Positions 26,238-35,231 of a stretch of 60,742 nt of DNA are shown piece by piece. Positions within the stretch are counted from its first letter, which is position 1, and every line of letters begins with the position of its first letter. The DNA comes from Sphingopyxis sp. H115 (lineage in GTDB: Bacteria > Pseudomonadota > Alphaproteobacteria > Sphingomonadales > Sphingomonadaceae). The position numbers and the translations under genes were made by a program. Below the pieces are notes generated by a model that searched no databases, was not told where the DNA came from, and was given only the letters and a program-made list of their open reading frames with translations. The stretch lies in assembly GCF_001468465.1 (NCBI RefSeq), contig NZ_LNSA01000027.1, positions 1-60,742 on the forward strand, written 5' to 3'.

Positions 26238-26685
26238 CGCACTTGCACCAAAAGTGAGTCAGAGCCCCATTCTGGCGCTAATCCACATCCTAACGCGAAG
26301 GGCTCGGGCGCTTTAGCGTACGAAAGCCTCTGATGGGGGAACCCGCGTGGGCTCTGGGATTGAGCTATGGGATTTGTTTTGGCCTGGTCGGAAGGGCACC
26401 GTACATAGTTGCAAGACGACCCGGGCGACAGCGCGAGGCGCGAACTCGACCGTTATGATCGACGCTCAAAGCCTCCATTTGTCGTCCTTTGGCGGATGTG
26501 CGGCAACTCTCTGAGGCGATCGGCGCAAGGCGGCCCGTTGGCCAGCGCCGGGCGCGCGCGGTCGTTCTTGGGAATGGGGGCAATTGCCGCACTGGCCGAA
26601 CTCGAACGCGTGGTCTCGACCTTATTGGCCTCGTCAACAGGACTGGGCCGCAATAGCTAGCAAGTTGCCAGCTCGAATTCGACGC
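26238..26685. other. Non-coding gap, nothing recognised
   Basis: About 450 bp lie between the ISL3 fragment and a small hypothetical frame. A short plus-strand frame ending at 26660 contains GMGAIAALAELERVV, faintly like serine-recombinase helices, but there is no other support. No repeats or promoters stand out. Confidence 0.45.
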
Positions 26686-26907
26686 TCATAAAATGATTAC
26701 TCGGTCGGCGATTTTTCTGCCGGCGAGCTTGAAAAGCTGCGACTGCGATCGCGAGCGAATTTGCAACCAAAAATCGGCTTCCGATATCGTCCAGCCCTTG
26801 CCAAATTTTGTGATGGTTTCTATGATGGTTTCAGCGGTATCTCGTTGTTGATTGCATCGGATTTCCGCCGCTTTGATGCCCAGTTCAGTTCCTCTTCTGG
26901 GCACCAC
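26686..26907 (-). CDS. Small hypothetical protein
   Basis: A possible 73-residue protein beginning with GTG. It lies in a visibly AT-richer island (about 26690-27310) shared with the nucleotidyltransferase gene upstream on the same strand. No family is recognised and there is no good ribosome site. It has no RxxxxH motif, so it is not an obvious HEPN partner for the nucleotidyltransferase. It may not be a real gene. Confidence 0.25.
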   Translation of the reverse strand: MVPRRGTELGIKAAEIRCNQQRDTAETIIETITKFGKGWTISEADFWLQIRSRSQSQLFKLAGRKIADRVIIL

Positions 26908-26971
26908 TACTCAATCTAAGTATATCAGATACTTGGATTTTTAGGCGAGTTAGAAAGCGCCGGTGACCATT

Positions 26972-27313
26972 TCAGTCACCCTTTTCGATTTGGCGCTCAA
27001 ACAGCAGCACGCCGTCTTTCTCGACGCCATTTCCGACTTTTTCCAAGCCAGCGTTCTTCTCGTACCATTCCAAATGCACTGCTGATGACAGATGCAGGTC
27101 GGGCGCTTCGTCAAAGTGGGATTTGAAACCCGACCACATCGAGTAGGCTTTGTCGGTGTCTGGGGCATCCATGACGGTAGCCAGGTCAATGTCGCTGTCA
27201 GCACGATCGTCGCCACGAGCACGACTGCCGTAGAGGTATACTCGCACAATCTCATGGTGCTTCTGCGCCCACTGCATGATTGCTACTTTGTCGGCATCTA
27301 GCAAGCCACTCAC
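26972..27313 (-). CDS. MNT-type minimal nucleotidyltransferase
   Basis: A 113-residue protein with the minimal nucleotidyltransferase signature VYLYGSRARGDDRADSDIDL (G-S-x10-D-x-D), the core of MntA/KNTase-like proteins. Such proteins act as antitoxins that AMPylate HEPN toxins, or occur as orphans. The start is GTG 27313, supported by AGGAG about eight bases upstream. No HEPN partner (R-x4-6-H) is found downstream, where the next small frame shows no such motif. Its lower GC and position next to IS remnants suggest separate acquisition from the catabolic genes. Confidence 0.75.
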   Translation of the reverse strand: MSGLLDADKVAIMQWAQKHHEIVRVYLYGSRARGDDRADSDIDLATVMDAPDTDKAYSMWSGFKSHFDEAPDLHLSSAVHLEWYEKNAGLEKVGNGVEKDGVLLFERQIEKGD

Positions 27314-27524
27314 ACCACGCTCCTAGGCACGCGCGTCACGAGGACGAGTGACGCCAATTGCCGACCCCGCCGTTTCAGTAAGCTTCGAGGCGGCACAGCG
27401 CTCACAAACCATCCGGCGCTGTTCCTTCCGAACAGTCCCTCGCGATATGGTCCGTTTGAGGGATGTGGGAAGTTTACCACCTGCCTAGGACGAGGGGAAA
27501 TCCGAAACAGGCAGATGGAGTGGG

Positions 27525-29009
27525 ATGACCGTGCAACGCAATCTGGATTTGCGCTTTGTCGTAATCGGCGCAGGCATGTCGGGAATATTGGCGAGCATCC
27601 GGTTGCGCGAAGCGGGCTATCGCAACGTCGTCTTGCTTGAAAAAGCGGATACGGTCGGCGGCACTTGGCGCGAGAACCGCTATCCGGGGCTCAACTGCGA
27701 CGTGCCGGCGCACGCCTATACCTACAGCTTCGCGCCGAACGCCGAATGGAGCAGCTATCTTGCGCCCGGCCCCGAAATCCAGGACTATTTCGAGGATGTG
27801 ACCGACCGCTTCGGCCTGCGCGAGATCGCGCATTTCGGGCAGGAGGTCGACAGCTGCACCTATCAAGGCGGCGTCTGGACCATCATGACCGGCGCGGGCA
27901 TGAGCATCGAAGCCGACGTGGTCATCGCGGCGACCGGCGTTCTTCACCATCCGCGAATGCCCGAGATCGAGGGGCTCGACAGCTTCGCCGGCACCGTTGC
28001 GCACAGCGCGCGCTGGGACGAATCGACCCCGCTCGACGGGCGGCGGATCGGCGTCGTGGGCAGCGGGTCGACCGGAGTGCAGCTCGTGTCGGCGCTTGCC
28101 GGGCGCGCGGCCAGGCTCGGCCATTTCCAGCGCTCGCCGCAATGGATCATGCCGATGCCGAACATCCCCTACACCGAGGAGCAGCGCGAAGCTTTCCGCC
28201 GCGATCCCGCGCTGATCGATGCGATCCGCTACGATCCCGAATATCTGGCGAACGTGCTGCGTTTTACCGAGGGGATCATCAAGCCTGACAGCGAAGAGAT
28301 GCACATCATCGAGACGATCGTGCGCGACAATCTGGAGCAGGGGGTCGCCGACCCGGTGCTGCGCGAAAGGCTGCGCCCCAATTACCGCGCGGCGTGCAAG
28401 CGGCTCATTTTCTCGCCCGACTATTATCAGGTCGTGCAGCAGCATGACGTCGATATCGTCGTCGAGGGGATCGAGCGGGTCGAGCCCGCCGGGATCCGCA
28501 CCTCCGATGGGATTCTCCATGAACTCGACCTGATCATTCTCGCGACGGGTTTCCACGCCGACCGCTTCATCCGCCCGGCGGTGGTGACGGGGCGCGGCGG
28601 CGTGTCGATCGACGAGATGTGGCGCGATCACGCGACCGCGTACAATGCGATCTCTCTTCCCAATTTCCCGAACTTCTTCTTCTTGAACGGCCCAACGGGG
28701 CCGGTCGGCAATTTCTCGCTGATCGACGTCGCCGAGCGCCAATGGGGTTATATCGAGCAGCTGCTCGACAGGGTGACGAGCGGCGAATGCGCCGAAATCT
28801 GCGTCACGCCCGATGCTATGGCACGATACGACGAAGCGCGGACCGAGGCCGCGAAGGGTACGATCTTCGCGTCGGGCTGTTCGAGCTGGTATCTCGGCAA
28901 GGATGGCGTGCCGATGACCTGGCCGTGGAGCTATGGCCGTTTTGCCGAAGTGATGGCGAAACCCGACTTCGCCGATTTCGAGATGGTGGCGGCGAAGCTC
29001 CCGGCCTGA
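27525..29009 (+). CDS. Flavin-containing Baeyer-Villiger-type monooxygenase
   Basis: A 494-residue flavoprotein. The FAD site is G15-A-G-M-S-G20, the Baeyer-Villiger-like fingerprint is F154-A-G156-TVA-H160-SAR-W164-D165, and a second nucleotide motif GSGSTG follows. The last fingerprint position is Asp, not Pro, which is found in many actinobacterial and sphingomonad members. It could oxidise a steroid ketone or a side-chain ketone, since it opens the steroid cluster. GGAG lies four bases before the ATG. An inverted repeat CTGTTC-N5-GAACAG lies at 27419-27435 upstream. It is convergent with the following SDR gene. Confidence 0.88.
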   Translation: MTVQRNLDLRFVVIGAGMSGILASIRLREAGYRNVVLLEKADTVGGTWRENRYPGLNCDVPAHAYTYSFAPNAEWSSYLAPGPEIQDYFEDVTDRFGLREIAHFGQEVDSCTYQGGVWTIMTGAGMSIEADVVIAATGVLHHPRMPEIEGLDSFAGTVAHSARWDESTPLDGRRIGVVGSGSTGVQLVSALAGRAARLGHFQRSPQWIMPMPNIPYTEEQREAFRRDPALIDAIRYDPEYLANVLRFTEGIIKPDSEEMHIIETIVRDNLEQGVADPVLRERLRPNYRAACKRLIFSPDYYQVVQQHDVDIVVEGIERVEPAGIRTSDGILHELDLIILATGFHADRFIRPAVVTGRGGVSIDEMWRDHATAYNAISLPNFPNFFFLNGPTGPVGNFSLIDVAERQWGYIEQLLDRVTSGECAEICVTPDAMARYDEARTEAAKGTIFASGCSSWYLGKDGVPMTWPWSYGRFAEVMAKPDFADFEMVAAKLPA

Positions 29010-29010
29010 A

Positions 29011-29029
29011 CCGGACGCTTCGCGCCGGG
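29011..29029. terminator. Possible bidirectional hairpin terminator
   Basis: The 21-bp gap between the convergent monooxygenase and SDR genes contains CCGG-A-CGC-TTC-GCG-CCGG, a compact GC-rich hairpin. There is no T-tract on either side, so intrinsic termination would be weak. Its place between convergent stops is the main argument. Confidence 0.4.
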
Positions 29030-29030
29030 C

Positions 29031-29816
29031 CTATTGCCGCTGCGACGAGATATTGCCGCCATCGACGACCAACTCGGCGGCGGTGATATAGCTCGCCTCG
29101 TTCGACAGCAGGAAACGCACGACACGGCCGATCTCCGCAGGGTCGCCAAGCCGTTCGAGCAGGATGCGCCGTTCGAACCAGCCTTCGGGAAGGTTGTCGA
29201 CCGCAGGCTGCATCATCGGTGTCTGGACCTGCCCGGGCGATACGGCATTGATGCGGATATTGTCGCGCGCAAGCCGGTCGGCCAGCGCGCGGATCAGCGC
29301 GAGCATGCCGCCCTTCGCCGCGCTGTAGATCGGGTTGACCGCATTGCCGAGCGTTGCGTTGATCGAGGCGATGCCGACCACGGCCGAACCGGGGTTGGCC
29401 GCGAAATCGGCGTAAAGCTGCTGGGTGAGCAGCGCGAGCGGGCGGAGGTGCGTGTTGATCCCTGCGTCCCAGCTTTGCGGCGTGATTCCCTCGAGCGAAC
29501 CAGTATCGACGATCCCCGCCGCGTGGACGAGCCCGCCGAGCGGCCCGAGCGTCGCGCGGCACGCGTCGATCGCCGACGGATAGGCGGCTATGTCGGTGAG
29601 GTCGATCGCGACCGGCAGCGCCTTGACCCCGAAGCGGTCGGCGATCGCGCCGGCCTGCGCCGTGGCCCTGCCGCCGTCGATATCCCACAGCGCGACGTTG
29701 CGCCCGACCGCGGCGAGCGCTTCGGCCGAGGCAAGCCCGATGCCCGACGCGCCACCGGTGACGATGACCGCTGTGCCGGGCGCGCCGAGCGCGGGGGAAA
29801 GGCTGTCCTCAACCAT
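29031..29816 (-). CDS. SDR-family oxidoreductase
   Basis: A 261-residue classical short-chain dehydrogenase. It has TGGASGIGLA for NAD(P) binding, DID after strand 2 (favouring NAD), the altered HAAG in the NNAG place, Ser in GIASINATLG and the catalytic YSAAK. The start at 29816 follows GGAGAA by nine bases; an upstream ATG at 29861 is less likely. It would oxidise or reduce a hydroxyl/ketone on the steroid or a side-chain intermediate. It is divergent from the next SDR across a promoter holding the TCTACGCAA motif. Confidence 0.88.
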   Translation of the reverse strand: MVEDSLSPALGAPGTAVIVTGGASGIGLASAEALAAVGRNVALWDIDGGRATAQAGAIADRFGVKALPVAIDLTDIAAYPSAIDACRATLGPLGGLVHAAGIVDTGSLEGITPQSWDAGINTHLRPLALLTQQLYADFAANPGSAVVGIASINATLGNAVNPIYSAAKGGMLALIRALADRLARDNIRINAVSPGQVQTPMMQPAVDNLPEGWFERRILLERLGDPAEIGRVVRFLLSNEASYITAAELVVDGGNISSQRQ

Positions 29817-29982
29817 GAAACTGATTCTCCAACGTGCGAATAGATGGAGGCACCATGTCACGCATTTGAAGCGAGAGGGAAGCCAAAATCGTCATATTGC
29901 GCAAATTTCTATGGATTCATTCTGGCAATAGCGTAGCATATTCCCGAAAATTCTACGCAAATGATCAATGATGGGAGTGGGT
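29817..29982. promoter_or_regulatory. Divergent promoter region with TCTACGCAA motif (29952-29960)
   Basis: The region between two divergent SDR genes is AT-rich. It carries TCTACGCAA at 29952-29960, 23 bp upstream of the plus-strand start, and looser relatives at 29897-29914 (TTGCGCAAATTTCTATGG) and about 29930 (AGCGTAGCATA). The exact 9-mer recurs in three other intergenic regions of this cluster. Confidence 0.55.
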
Positions 29983-30855
29983 ATGACGAATCCGGCAATC
30001 GCAGTCGTGACGGGCGCCAGCCGCGGCGCGGGCAAAGGCATTGCCATCGGGCTCGGCGAACAAGGGATGACGGTGTTCGTCACCGGGCGCAGCATCGACC
30101 ATAGCGACGCCACCGGCTGGGACGGCAAGCCACTAGCCGGCACGATCCATGAAACCGCCGCGGCGATCACCGCGGCGGGGGGCAGGGGGATTGCGGTCGC
30201 GTGCGACCATGGTGACGACGCGCAGATCGCTGCGCTTTTCGACCGTGTGCGCGCCGAAGCCGGGCGGATCGATATCCTCGTCAACAATGCGACGCACATC
30301 CATCACCAGCTGATCGAGCAGGCGCCCTTCTGGGAAAAGGAACTGGCGGCGGTCGGGATCATCGATGTCGGGCTGCGTTCGGCCTATGTCGCGAGCTGGC
30401 ATGCCGCGAAGATGATGGTCGAACAGGGCTCGGGATTGATCGCCTTCACCTCATCCTTCGGTGCGAGCTGCTATATGCACGGCCCCGCCTATGGCGCGCA
30501 GAAGGCCGGCGTCGACAAGCTGGCGCACGACATGGCGGTCGATTTCCGCCCGTATGGGGTCCGCGCGGTATCGATCTGGCTGGGGCCGCAGATCACCGAG
30601 CGCGCTCTGGTCGCGGCCGAGGTCAACAAGGAGCAATATGAAGGTTTCATGGCGATGGCGGAGATGCCGCAGTTCACCGGGCATATCGTCCATGCGATCG
30701 CCGCCGATCCGAACGGCGACGAGCTTTCGGGGCACACGCTGATCGGGGCGGAGATCGCGGGGCGCTACGGCATCACCGACCGCGGCAAGACGCCGCCGTC
30801 GCACCGCGAGATGCTCGGCAGCCCGCGCGATCCCAATCCGGCGGTGGTGTATTGA
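29983..30855 (+). CDS. SDR-family oxidoreductase, long form
   Basis: A 290-residue short-chain dehydrogenase with TGASRGAGKGIA in the cofactor loop, GRS after strand 2 (NADP-like), NNAT instead of NNAG, Ser in FTSSFGAS and catalytic YGAQK. An extra segment (DHSDATGWDGKPLAGTIHET) follows strand 2, a feature of DHRS1-like SDRs. The start at 29983 is chosen because GGGAG lies five bases upstream. Its substrate is unknown but its promoter shares the cluster motif. It is convergent with the FAD dehydrogenase operon. Confidence 0.85.
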   Translation: MTNPAIAVVTGASRGAGKGIAIGLGEQGMTVFVTGRSIDHSDATGWDGKPLAGTIHETAAAITAAGGRGIAVACDHGDDAQIAALFDRVRAEAGRIDILVNNATHIHHQLIEQAPFWEKELAAVGIIDVGLRSAYVASWHAAKMMVEQGSGLIAFTSSFGASCYMHGPAYGAQKAGVDKLAHDMAVDFRPYGVRAVSIWLGPQITERALVAAEVNKEQYEGFMAMAEMPQFTGHIVHAIAADPNGDELSGHTLIGAEIAGRYGITDRGKTPPSHREMLGSPRDPNPAVVY

Positions 30856-30872
30856 ACAGCGAGCTTGGGTTT

Positions 30873-30957
30873 CCGTTCGTGCCGAACTTGACGAAGGACC
30901 GTCCTTTCTTGCGACGTCAAAGAAGGAATGGCGCTTCGACAGGCTCAGGGCGAACGG
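30873..30957. repeat. REP/REPIN-like inverted repeat pair between convergent genes
   Basis: Two copies of a 24-bp GTTCG-type repeat face each other: 30873-30896 (begins CCGTTCGT, ends GACGAAG) and 30934-30957 (begins CTTCGACAGG, ends GCGAACGG). The arms agree at roughly three-quarters of positions, and the inner part can also pair (CCTTTCTT with AAAGAAGG). The CTTCGAC-AGGCTCAG-GCGAACGG form is a dispersed repeat I recall in many sphingomonad and xanthomonad genomes. It may end transcription from both sides. Confidence 0.65.
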
Positions 30958-30964
30958 TTTCGAT

Positions 30965-32437
30965 TTAGGACAAGTCAATCCCGGCGGCGCTACGCCCTGC
31001 CATCCTTCCGAAAAAGGTGCAGTCGGCAAGGCTCAGCCCCGAACTATAGCCATGCCCCCAACGCGGCAGCCCCGACGTGGCGCGGCCTGCGGCGTAAAGC
31101 CCGGGAACGGGTCTGCCCGCGCGGTCGAGTACCTCGCCCGACGGCAATGTGTTGAGCCCGCCGAGCGTGAAGAAGGAAAAGAAGCTGGTGCGGATATTGA
31201 GTTCGAGCGCCGCGAACGGTCCTTCGTCCAGCACCTTCAGCCATTCGGGCGCCTTGCGGAAGACGGGATCGTGCCCTTCGGCGGCATAGCGGTTGAAGGT
31301 GCGGACCGTGGCCGCGAGCGTGTCTTCGGGGAGGCCGAGCTCGCGTTCGACCTCTTCCCAGCTGTCGCCGACCGCCGCGATCTCGATCCGTGCAAGGTCG
31401 AGCGGGCGCGCAAAAATTGCATTGTCGACGAGCAGGAAGACGCGGTCGCCGGGCTGGTCGAGCATCGTCCGGCTGACACGCCCGTGATAGCAATCCTCAT
31501 TGATGAAGCGCTGGCCGCGCTCGTTGACGAAAATGCCCTTCACTAGGCTTTCGGGCATGATCCAGGGGCAGGTGGTAAAGAACTCGTCCATGTGGATCGC
31601 ATCGCCGCCGACGCCCATGCCCATCAAAATGCCCGAGCCATTGTCATTCTCGCCGATCGGTTCGCTGAGGCGTAGCGTCTGCGGGGCGTAGCGGCGGAGC
31701 ATGTCCTGATTCATGCAGAAGCCGCCGGTTGCGAGGATGACGCCCTTGCGCGCCCGCACAAATTGCGGCGTGCCGTCGATACGCACGATGAGGCCGGTGA
31801 CGCGGCCGCTTGCGTCGGCAATCAGCGACAACACCCGCGCATCGCAGCGGACATCGACGCCGAGCGCGCGGACGCGGCCTTCGAGGATGTCGATGAGCTT
31901 GCGCCCGCCGCCCCAGCCCATGAACTGGATGGTATGCCCGCGCGGGGCGGGGGCCGCGGCGGCCGAAAAGGGCCACGCCGCCTCGCTGCCCGACCAGATC
32001 AGCGTGTCGTCCTCGGCGGGCTCGATGATCTTGCCGGGCAGGAAGCTGCCCTTGTACGGCACGCCCTGATCCTTGAGCCATTGATAATGGGCGAGGCTTT
32101 CGCGTGCGTAGAGCGCGATCTTCGCGGCATCGGCGTCGGGGCCGCCCGCCATCGTCAGATAGGTTTGGAGCGCTTCGGTCGTATCATCGTATCCTGCCGC
32201 GCGCTGTGCATCGGTGCCGCCGCCACCGCCGAGATAGATTTCGCCGCCCGACAGCGCCGAGGCGCCGCCGTTGCCCGACCCCGCCTCGAACAAGGTCACC
32301 GCGGCGCCGGCCTCGGCCGCCTCGATCGCCGCGCACGCACCCGCGGCGCCGAAGCCGACGATCGCGACTTCGGTCGCGGCGTCCCAGTGCTCGACCCGTT
32401 CGTGGGGAAAGGGGCGCGCGGTGGTGAAATCGCTCAT
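30965..32437 (-). CDS. FAD-dependent oxidoreductase, KstD/fumarate-reductase-like (second steroid dehydrogenase candidate)
   Basis: A 490-residue FAD protein of the fumarate reductase/KstD superfamily. It has an N-terminal [17 protein letters not shown] dinucleotide motif, [29 protein letters not shown] and the C-terminal FAD motif [22 protein letters not shown]. It is shorter than the other KstD-like protein of the cluster and differs around the catalytic Tyr region, so it may dehydrogenate a different ring position or intermediate. It is the last gene of the meta-cleavage operon and overlaps the aldolase stop by ATGA, so it works with A/B-ring degradation. The exact reaction is not certain. 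Confidence 0.82.
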   Translation of the reverse strand: MSDFTTARPFPHERVEHWDAATEVAIVGFGAAGACAAIEAAEAGAAVTLFEAGSGNGGASALSGGEIYLGGGGGTDAQRAAGYDDTTEALQTYLTMAGGPDADAAKIALYARESLAHYQWLKDQGVPYKGSFLPGKIIEPAEDDTLIWSGSEAAWPFSAAAAPAPRGHTIQFMGWGGGRKLIDILEGRVRALGVDVRCDARVLSLIADASGRVTGLIVRIDGTPQFVRARKGVILATGGFCMNQDMLRRYAPQTLRLSEPIGENDNGSGILMGMGVGGDAIHMDEFFTTCPWIMPESLVKGIFVNERGQRFINEDCYHGRVSRTMLDQPGDRVFLLVDNAIFARPLDLARIEIAAVGDSWEEVERELGLPEDTLAATVRTFNRYAAEGHDPVFRKAPEWLKVLDEGPFAALELNIRTSFFSFFTLGGLNTLPSGEVLDRAGRPVPGLYAAGRATSGLPRWGHGYSSGLSLADCTFFGRMAGRSAAGIDLS

Positions 32438-33492
32438 GCGGCGGTCTCGCGCGCCTTCAGCATGTCGAGCGCGACGTCGACGATCATATCCTCCTGTCCG
32501 CCGACCATCTTGCGGCGCCCGAGTTCGACGAGGATCGTGCGCGTATCGAGGCCATAGGTTTCGGCGGCTTTCTCGGCGTGACGCAGGAAGCTGGAGTAGA
32601 CGCCGGCGTAGCCGAGTGCGAGCGTCTCGCGGTCGACACGCACCGGGCGGTCCTGGAGCGGACGCACCAGATCTTCGGCGGCGTCCATCAGCTTGTTGAC
32701 GTCGCAGCCGTGGTTCCAGCCCTTGCGATCGGCGGCGGCGATGAAGACTTCGAGCGGGGCATTGCCCGCGCCCGCGCCCATGCCGGTCAGCGAGGCGTCG
32801 ATGCGCACCGCGCCCGCCTGCGCCGCGACGATGCTGTTCGCGGTGCCGAGCGACAGATTATGATGCGCGTGGATGCCGCGCTGCGTTTCGGGTTTGAGCA
32901 CCCGGTCATATGCTTCGAGCCGCGCCTTCACCCCGTCCATGTCGAGCGCGCCGCCGCTGTCGGTGACATAGACGCACTGGGCGCCATAGCTTTCCATGAG
33001 CAGTGCCTGGCTCGCCAGCGCCTCGGGCTCGATCATATGGCTCATCATCAGGAAGCCCGCGACGTCCATGCCGAGGTCGCGCGCGATGCCGATATGCTGT
33101 TTCGAGACATCGGCCTCGGTGCAATGCGTCGCGACGCGCACCGAACGCACGCCGAGATCGTAAGCGTGGCGCAGTTCGTCGACGGTGCCGACGCCGGGGA
33201 GGATCAGCGTGGTGAGGACTGACTTCGTCAGCACCGCGGCGACCGCTTCGAGCCATTCCCAGTCGGTGTGCGCGCCGAAGCCATAGTTGAAGCTCGCGCC
33301 GCTGAGGCCGTCGCCGTGCGCGACCTCGATCGCGTCGACCCCGGCTTCGTCGAGCGCCTTGGCGATCGCCTGCACATGATCGATGCCATACATGTGGCGG
33401 ATCGCGTGCATCCCGTCGCGCAGCGTGACGTCCTGGATATAGAGCTTGTCGCCCGCCTCGACGTTGAAGCGCTTGGTGTTTTGGGCGCTCAT
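32434..33492 (-). CDS. hsaF: 4-hydroxy-2-oxo acid aldolase (HsaF/BphI/MhpE family)
   Basis: A 352-residue TIM-barrel aldolase, the usual family length. The N-terminus carries [13 protein letters not shown] with catalytic Arg25 and metal ligand Asp26. The other metal ligands are His208 and His210 in [11 protein letters not shown]. It cleaves 4-hydroxy-2-oxo acids to pyruvate and an aldehyde, which is channelled to the acylating dehydrogenase encoded directly upstream. Start and stop overlap neighbours by ATGA. The steroid name HsaF is used because of the flanking hsaA/C/D-like and ksi genes; by sequence alone it could equally be called bphI. Confidence 0.93.
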   Translation of the reverse strand: MSAQNTKRFNVEAGDKLYIQDVTLRDGMHAIRHMYGIDHVQAIAKALDEAGVDAIEVAHGDGLSGASFNYGFGAHTDWEWLEAVAAVLTKSVLTTLILPGVGTVDELRHAYDLGVRSVRVATHCTEADVSKQHIGIARDLGMDVAGFLMMSHMIEPEALASQALLMESYGAQCVYVTDSGGALDMDGVKARLEAYDRVLKPETQRGIHAHHNLSLGTANSIVAAQAGAVRIDASLTGMGAGAGNAPLEVFIAAADRKGWNHGCDVNKLMDAAEDLVRPLQDRPVRVDRETLALGYAGVYSSFLRHAEKAAETYGLDTRTILVELGRRKMVGGQEDMIVDVALDMLKARETAA

Positions 33493-34436
33493 GCCGTCAC
33501 CTTCTTTCCTTCGCGGATGCGCTCCGCGAGCAGTTCGCCGGTCGCCTTGGCGGCGGCGGTCATGATGTCGAGATTGCCCGAATAGGGAGGCAGATAGTCG
33601 CCCGCGCCCTCGACCTCGAGCAGGATCATCGTCTTGATGCCGGTAAATTCGCCGCGGCCGGGAATCTTGAGCTTGTTGTTGTCGCCGAAGCGCTCGAACT
33701 GCACTTCCTGCTTCAGCCGGTAACCGGGCACATAGGCCTGCACCTTCTTGACCATCGCTTCGACGCTCGCGCGGATCGTCTCCTCGTCGGCGCCCTCGGA
33801 CAAAGTGAACACAGTGTCGCGCATGATCATCGGCGGTTCGGCGGGGTTAAGGATGATGATCGCCTTGCCCTGCGCCGCGCCGCCGACCTTCTCGATCGCG
33901 CCCGCCGTCGTGCGGGTGAACTCGTCGATGTTGGCGCGCGTGCCGGGCCCGGCCGAGCGCGACGAGACCGATGCGACGATCTCGGCATAATGGACGGTCG
34001 CGACCTGGCTGACCGCCGCGACCATCGGGATCGTCGCCTGTCCGCCGCACGTCACCATATTGACGTTGCCGGCATCGAGATTGGCGTCGCCATTGACCGT
34101 CGGGATCGTATAGGGGCCGATCGCGGCGGGGGTCAGGTCGACGACCTGCTTGCCGTCGGCGCGCAGCGCCGCATCATGCACCTTGTGCGCATAGGCCGAA
34201 GTCGCATCGAAGACGATGCCGATCTCGGGATAGACGTCCATCGCCTTGAGGCCGTCGAGCCCCTCATGCGTCGTCGCGACGCCGCGCTCGCGCGCCATCG
34301 CGAGGCCTTCGGATTTCTCGTCGATGCCGACGACCGCGACCAGTTCCATATTCTGCGGATATTTGATCATCTTGATCATCAGGTCGGTGCCGATATTGCC
34401 CGATCCGATGATCGCTGCCTTCACGCGGGTCATCAT
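33489..34436 (-). CDS. hsaG: Acylating acetaldehyde/propanal dehydrogenase (HsaG/BphJ/MhpF family)
   Basis: A 315-residue NAD-dependent, CoA-acylating aldehyde dehydrogenase. It has the N-terminal Rossmann [12 protein letters not shown], the catalytic Cys130 in [13 protein letters not shown], and the [15 protein letters not shown] loop. Family members form a complex with the aldolase and channel the aldehyde to acetyl- or propionyl-CoA; in steroid A/B-ring degradation the aldehyde is propanal. Translation is coupled to the aldolase (ATGA). AAGGA precedes the two adjacent ATGs at 34436 and 34433, so the start is uncertain by one codon. Confidence 0.93.
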   Translation of the reverse strand: MMTRVKAAIIGSGNIGTDLMIKMIKYPQNMELVAVVGIDEKSEGLAMARERGVATTHEGLDGLKAMDVYPEIGIVFDATSAYAHKVHDAALRADGKQVVDLTPAAIGPYTIPTVNGDANLDAGNVNMVTCGGQATIPMVAAVSQVATVHYAEIVASVSSRSAGPGTRANIDEFTRTTAGAIEKVGGAAQGKAIIILNPAEPPMIMRDTVFTLSEGADEETIRASVEAMVKKVQAYVPGYRLKQEVQFERFGDNNKLKIPGRGEFTGIKTMILLEVEGAGDYLPPYSGNLDIMTAAAKATGELLAERIREGKKVTA

Positions 34437-34442
34437 GGTTCC

Positions 34443-35231
34443 TTATACAAAGCGCGCGACGCAATGGCCGAGCGTGCGGTGGCCGTCGCCGAGGATCATT
34501 TCGAAGCAGTCGCCCTTTGCCGCAGCCGCGAGCGGGACAAGGCTGCCCGACAGGATGATGTCGCCCGCATCGAGCGTCACGCCATACGCGCCCAATGTGT
34601 TGGCGAGCCACGCGACCGCCTCGGCGGGGTTGCCCTGTACCGCGTGGCCATAGCCTTCGGAGAGCGGGGCGCCATTCTTCGCGACGGCGACATGCAGGTT
34701 CGGCAGGTCGAGCCCCCGCGGGTCGAGCCGCGCCGCGCCGAGAATGAACACGCCGCACGACGCATTGTCGGCGACCGTGTCGACGATGGCGATCGTCCAG
34801 TCGGTGATGCGGCTGTCGACGATCTCGAAACAGGGGGCGATGCTTTCGGTCGCCGCGATCACGTCGGCGGCGGTCACGCCGGGACCGTTCAGGCTGTCCT
34901 TCAGGATGAAGGCGATCTCGGCTTCGGCACGCGGCGCGATCAGCGCCTTCGCATCGATGTCGATATCGCCCTCGACATGCATCCAGTCGGTGAGGAAGCC
35001 GAAGTCGGGCTGGTGGACGCCCAGCATGTCCTGTACCGCCTTCGACGTAACCCCGATCTTCTTGCCGACGACGCGTTCGCCGTCCGCCAGTCGCCGCGAC
35101 AGAAAATCGAGACTGATCGCATAGGCGTCGTCGATCGTCAGCGCCGGATCGCGCGCGATCAGCGGCGCGACGGTGCGCCGGCCGCGCAGCGCCTTATAAA
35201 GCTCGCTTCCGTAAGTTTCAGCGATGCTCAT
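34443..35231 (-). CDS. hsaE: 2-oxopent-4-enoate hydratase-type (HsaE/MhpD/BphH family)
   Basis: A 262-residue member of the fumarylacetoacetate-hydrolase fold hydratases. The divalent-metal ligands are Glu103 and Glu105 in APRAEAEIAF and Glu136 in CFEIVDS. The GKKIGVTSKAVQDMLGVHQPDFG segment is the substrate lid. It hydrates 2-hydroxydienoate to the 4-hydroxy-2-oxo acid used by the aldolase. It overlaps the end of the upstream hydrolase gene by 14 bp and lies six bases before the dehydrogenase gene, so the meta-cleavage tail is one transcript. Confidence 0.92.
   Translation of the reverse strand: MSIAETYGSELYKALRGRRTVAPLIARDPALTIDDAYAISLDFLSRRLADGERVVGKKIGVTSKAVQDMLGVHQPDFGFLTDWMHVEGDIDIDAKALIAPRAEAEIAFILKDSLNGPGVTAADVIAATESIAPCFEIVDSRITDWTIAIVDTVADNASCGVFILGAARLDPRGLDLPNLHVAVAKNGAPLSEGYGHAVQGNPAEAVAWLANTLGAYGVTLDAGDIILSGSLVPLAAAAKGDCFEMILGDGHRTLGHCVARFV

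Noticed and set aside
26409..26660. Serine-recombinase fragment (GMGAIAALAELERVV)
   Set aside because: One faint helix similarity in an otherwise unrelated frame is not enough. No catalytic Ser region or helix-turn-helix is seen.
26686..26907. HEPN toxin partner for the MNT protein
   Set aside because: The small protein has no RxxxxH motif and is too short.
27419..27435. CTGTTC-N5-GAACAG inverted repeat as an operator of the 27.5-kb monooxygenase
   Set aside because: It is a single short repeat with no second copy and no adjacent regulator, so it was not raised to a finding.
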